A DNA stretch of 64,000 bases from Haemonchus contortus (Eukaryota; Nematoda; Chromadorea; Rhabditida; Trichostrongylidae), in contig LS997562.1 of assembly GCA_000469685.2 (NCBI GenBank), positions 23,138,802-23,202,801 of the forward strand, in the 5' to 3' direction. The translations under genes were made by a program, and so were the position numbers. Each line of letters begins with the position of its first letter. Within the stretch, counting starts at the first letter, position 1. Below the pieces are notes generated by a model. That model was given only the letters and a program-made list of their open reading frames with translations, searched no databases and had not been told where the DNA came from. Shown here piece after piece: positions 59,901-64,000 of the stretch.

Positions 59901-61380
59901 TGATTTAAACGGCTGAAGACCTTCGAGTTTTGATCGATGCTGTGGCAAAGTTGAATCGGGCCTACTGGATTTCCCTGGAAGGCGGTGGAAGAGGGCGAAG
60001 GCAATATGTACGAAGGGAGCATGTGCCGTTCCTCGGCAACAAGACGAGGACGTTCGAGGAGTACGTAAGAGTGTTTGACGCCCACAACTCCGAACACTAA
60101 ACGTTCGAGTTCGAACGCCTCCATGAACGCCTTGTTCCGTTGCTGCGACACCCTCCGACACATGCCTCACCATTTAGCAGCCATCAATCTATTTCACATT
60201 CTTGAGATGCAACAACCAGCGGCGAGGGGTAAACCCCTCTAGGATTTCTGATTTCTTCAATTTAAGGTTTGTGGGACACGTGTATTCGTTCGCAGCTTCA
60301 ATCGAGGAAGTCCACTACGGAACATCGACAGTGCAGGTCATTGTTTATGAAGTGGCACGTGCTATACTGAGGGGTGATGCAATAGAAGACAGTCAGTAGT
60401 ACATACTGAAAATTGGATGCACTTCGAAAAGCTGTTATTTCAAGTTTTGTTTGGAAAGACATTTGCACCGCTCACCAGGGAGGCCTTGAAGGAATTGCTG
60501 CTAAAGCGCAGGAGAAGTTCGACTACCCTAAGGCTGTGGGTTTCATGGACGGGAAGCACATCAACATGAAGGTAAAACAGACTTAACAGATTTCATTTTA
60601 ATGAATTTTTATACTAATTGTAGAAGCCTGCCCACTCTAGAGCGATGTTCTACATATAATTACAAACGTACGCACTTCATAATCCTCCTCGCCTTGGCGG
60701 ATTGCGATCACCCGCATTCTTGCTTTTGATGTAGGGGCACAAGGTTGTGTGGGGGGATGCGGGAGTTTACCGGAGGTCGAACATTAAAGTAAGCAAAGAG
60801 TAACAGAAGTGTTTTGAAACCACTAAACGTGACTACTGCAGAGAATGATCGACAACAACGATCACTTGTTTCCTCCCACACGAAAGCTGGAGGTCCAGTG
60901 CAGTACCAATACTAGTGGACGTGCTACCATATACACGAATCTGCCCAGCAAAAAAAGGTTTAATTGCGAAGCACAGAGGGGTAATGCCTAGTGTTTCTCA
61001 TTGCTTAATACAAATTAATTTTTGAAGTAGTGTCCGGCAAATGGTTGAGTCGACCGCTCGGAATATTGAGCCGACGGTTTCCGACTCCTCCAGCACACTC
61101 TGCAGATGGACCCCAGCCACGTTGGTCAAGTTGTTTCTACACTACTGGTGACTACGAAATTTTCTAAAAAGTAGAACTTCCTAGCTTTATTTCCTGAACC
61201 CACGTGCTGCACAATTCGATAGTTTGGTGGCGGAATATGGAGAGAGATGTGGAGGGGCTACCATCTACAATTCGAGAACTGGACCCACTCGATGATGGAG
61301 TGCGAGAAGAGGAAGAAGAAGCGCAAGGAGCGGGGCGAGCACGTGGAATTGATAGGAACTCACCAAGATTCACGTGACTA
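59900..61380 (+). pseudogene. PIF/Harbinger transposase remnant
   Basis: Plus-strand pieces in family order: FEEYVRVF, RLHERLVPLLRHPPTHASPF, SFAASIEEVHYGTSTVQV, then FDYPKAVGFMDGKHINMK (DDE_Tnp_4 first Asp in GxxDGKH), ADCDHP, RMIDNNDHLFPPTRKLE, GILSRRFPTP and an acidic tail. Stops and frame changes separate them and parts of the core are missing. The Harbinger call rests on the DGKH and NDHLFPPTRKL motifs. Confidence 0.78.
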
Positions 61381-61555
61381 CTTCCATTAGCCGCCTTTTT
61401 CATATTTGAATATTCGAATGATAATGATTGCTTTGACAATACTAGTTTGAGGCAGATTTTAGTAGCTTTTTTCGCGGGTCTTTTCTCCCGAGACATTTAG
61501 TACATTGAACTCATTAGTTTTATAGAAATAATGTTCTCGCTTCCCTGAACAGAAA

Positions 61556-61912
61556 TGCGTCTAGAAAATCATCTTCAGAGTTGCCACATTATGCTCTACG
61601 AATTCGAGGATGGTGGGAAGATCGCAGAGCCATCTAGCGATCTCAACGAACTTTTCGGCGATGGAACCGTCCGCCAGCCAAATAAGGAGTGGAATCTATT
61701 CCGCCATATTCACATAGCAAACTCCTATGGATTATGAAGCATTCTCGAAAAAGCTGGCTGAGCAGCAGAAACTTACGACGAAGTGGATGACTTCATGGCC
61801 GATGTCAGGGCGTGGATCGCCTCCAAACACAAAACTTCTCCGCTTCGTTTTAAGAAACCTAATAAGTGGAAAGCACTGCTCGACGTAGATGGTGGATACG
61901 TCCCGAAGTAAT
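61556..61912 (+). pseudogene. Internally deleted mariner transposase remnant
   Basis: Starts with the N-terminal helix-turn-helix style of mariner (HIMLYEFEDGGKIAE...LNELFGDGTV). After a stop it jumps to C-terminal-type sequence (VDDFMADVRAWIASKHKTS, WKALLDVDGGYVPK). The catalytic core is gone. It differs from the 1432 and 50376 family. Confidence 0.65.
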
Positions 61913-62985
61913 TATTCGAGCATGTCTTTGTTCAGTACTTTGAGGTCTTTTAAATAAAACTTGTTGGAAAAAATCAGCAATATTCATGCATCAAACCTTA
62001 AATATTCGCCAACATTTGTCTAACCATCCAACCAAATCTGTACCCGCGGAGAACAGAGGCCAAGTATTTTCCTGAAAAGCTGCTGCAAAATCGAGTTGTC
62101 CAACAAATGACAAGCTGGCCTACCGAAGCATTCATACGTATCGTCCTTCTGTGGCGATTCCTTTGCCGCTACCGTGCAGCACACTCCACTCCGTTCCCGA
62201 CTTGAACCTTCTTTCAATATCGCTGAAGCTTCTCAATCTGTAATATTCAGACCGCAGCCATCTTACATCGCCTAGGTAAAGCAGCACACCATCAACGGAG
62301 CTCTTTCACATAGGTGCTCGCCACCCGTCTATTCGAGATCGTGGTCTTAGAATGGAGTAGTTGCTAACAACGAAACAAACCAATCCAATATCTGACTATA
62401 GAAAATACCCTGTGTAATGTAGAAAATACCCTGTTTCAGAAAACTTCAGACACCATCAAATATCCAGAGCGACATGGCTGGCGCCCCTGATTCCTTCCCA
62501 GCCCTCCGCGTCCTCCAGTGGCCCCGCAGAATTCTCCATAAACTCTTTATGTCTGTACTAAAACATCAAGCATGAATGTAGCTTATGCGATGACGGACTT
62601 AGAGACGACCAAACAAAACGTACACGTTATAATGGAACCCTCGTCTCTCAAAATTAGGAAAATCCTCTCCCATACGCTCTCCTTTTAGTCCTTCATCTTG
62701 TAGAATTCGGAACTGGGATCTCAAATACACACTTCGTCTTCGACCAACTCAATTGACCGTGGTCGAATTATTCTGAAAAAAATGTTATCTCTTGAAAATG
62801 TTGTTTGTTGTTTTGCGTTGTTTGCTGATGTTCAGTGTTTCGTATTTCAATGTTCAAATTGTGGATTGTTTCGAATGAGGAACTCGAAATACTATCACCA
62901 CGCATGCGAACTTTCCTGCCGAAATTATTATGTTAGCAGAACAACGCAGATATTCAGTTTTTATTTGTATGTGACACTGAACTAG
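61913..62985. other. Unassigned sequence
   Basis: No convincing exon, RNA gene or complete element. A 13-bp direct repeat (GAAAATACCCTGT) occurs twice near 62400-62440. Confidence 0.4.
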
Positions 62986-62989
62986 AGGG

Positions 62990-63240
62990 AGTGATGTACT
63001 GGTAAGTGGCGCACTACCATCATGCATGGTCACTCGTTCGACACCCGGGTCGATATCCGCCTAGGCCAACCAGGCCTTCCATCCCTTCGGGATGGGATAA
63101 TTGTTTCTGGGCTCGTTTGAGAGGTTAAAAGTACTCACTTGTACATAAGAAGGCCACCGCAAGTCAATGTATAGGCCACATAAGCATTCAATATGCCATT
63201 GTGGTTCTGAAGCCGAATGCGCGCGGGCACCCCTCAAACG
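62990..63240 (+). repeat. SINE-like element copy 3
   Basis: Most complete copy: ACTGGTAAGTGGCGCACTAC (A-box-like), CACTCGTTCGACACCCGGG (B-box-like), GGCCAACCAGGCCTTCCATC, GGGCTCGTTTGAGAGG. Block order is shared with 10976 and the reverse copy at 12370, consistent with a tRNA-derived SINE. Confidence 0.6.
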
Positions 63241-63479
63241 AGATCTAGTAACGCCCCAAGACCTCACTCTTTATCCCTCTATGACACTAAACCTACTAAA
63301 CCGCTAACAAGTACGGTATTCGCGTTGTCAAGGAGAATGAATGGACTGTATCAAACTACTATTTTCTTGCTCTTGCTACTTTCTCCGTTTTATTAACTGC
63401 CCTATTCAAACAGTACAGTGAAGAAGGGGTGCGCGGAAACTAACCAGAGAAACTCATGAAGCGTTAGAAGGTGTCTTTA

Positions 63480-63952
63480 ATAATCCGACATTAAAGGAGA
63501 ATAAAGGCAATTCATCATGTGTCCAATACCTTCACAATGAATAAAGATCAAAATAATCTGACCATAGAAAGAATAAAGAGCAGAAATATAAAGAGGGGAA
63601 AGACCAACGGAAAAACAGAAAAATATGAACGCTTTGACGCTCTTTCGTTCTTGACTTTTTCCTTAGTAGACCTAATCGCGTGAAATTTGGGAATAACTGG
63701 TGCATATTTCACCCTACCAAGCACTATTCGGCTGCAAACAGCAACATCCACACAACAGAAAAATTCAAAAAACGGACGATAGACGCTCAAAATGCACAAA
63801 AAATAGTCATTCTCGATTCGCGGTAACGGTACCTGCTGCTGTCACACGGTGGATAGGGACGACGTCGCATAGTCGCTCGCACGCCGCTTCCTAAATGTAC
63901 TTCCGTCTCTTCAACTGCGCGCCGGCACGCACCTCGAAGTATGGAAGCAGCC
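63480..63952 (-). mobile_element. GGCTGCTTTCAT-ended element, short copy (reverse)
   Basis: Reverse complement of a deleted version of 55827-57240. Its terminus at 63952 is GGCTGCTTCCATACTTCG. It lacks MITE B2 and about half of the interior. Confidence 0.72.
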
Positions 63953-64000
63953 ACACCTATGTGATGGTCAGCTACAGAAAAGCAGTCGAATCGCCAGGCT

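Overview
This is eukaryotic nuclear DNA, most likely from a clade V (strongylid, hookworm-like) nematode. The placement is inferred from intron-rich genes with short TTTCAG-type acceptors, a near-perfect copy of the nematode spliced leader SL1 in the LTRs of a retroelement, and an env-bearing BEL/Pao element of the kind known from nematodes. There are no bacterial features and no CRISPR array.

Host genes. (1) 2-10119 (+) is a hexokinase gene lacking only its extreme N-terminus; thirteen exons splice in phase to 499 visible codons and stop. A mariner copy lies in its fourth intron, a near-perfect hairpin in the fifth and an antisense LINE in the sixth. (2) 11990-16377 (-) is a six-exon gene for a 272-residue basic, coiled-coil protein that I do not recognise; its introns hold a SINE-like element, a hAT-type MITE and another dispersed repeat. 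(3) 58600-59095 (-) is a frameshifted SCO1-type copper-chaperone pseudogene.

Repeats. From about 17 to 31 kb and 42.5 to 55 kb the window is a diverged, co-oriented array of about 20 units. Each carries a small hairpin (CCCGCA-loop-TGCGGG) with paired base changes in some copies, a second hairpin, and a conserved box near its 3' end. Younger elements are nested in it: five TTAA-flanked elements, four hAT-type inverted-repeat MITEs with 8-bp duplications, a 402-bp foldback with a TA duplication, and a second mariner copy that itself contains a TTAA element. Several insertions can be dated against an empty paralogous site inside this window.

30956-42489 (-) is an 11.5-kb BEL/Pao retroelement with 831/834-bp LTRs and a tRNA-Gly-type primer-binding site. 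It has gag, a decayed pol (protease, RT, RNase H, integrase), an intact 820-codon frame fusing the integrase tail to a Gn/Gc-like envelope polyprotein, and a further broken ORF after env. That last ORF repeats the Gag-type zinc-finger layout and sits behind a good splice acceptor. Both LTRs carry an SL1-like sequence in the sense orientation. The SL1-like sequence and the post-env Gag-like ORF are the most unusual features here.

Right end. 55.8-64 kb holds two copies of a GGCTGCTTTCAT-ended element in opposite orientation, a PIF/Harbinger transposase remnant, an internally deleted mariner remnant, a SINE-like element and unassigned sequence.
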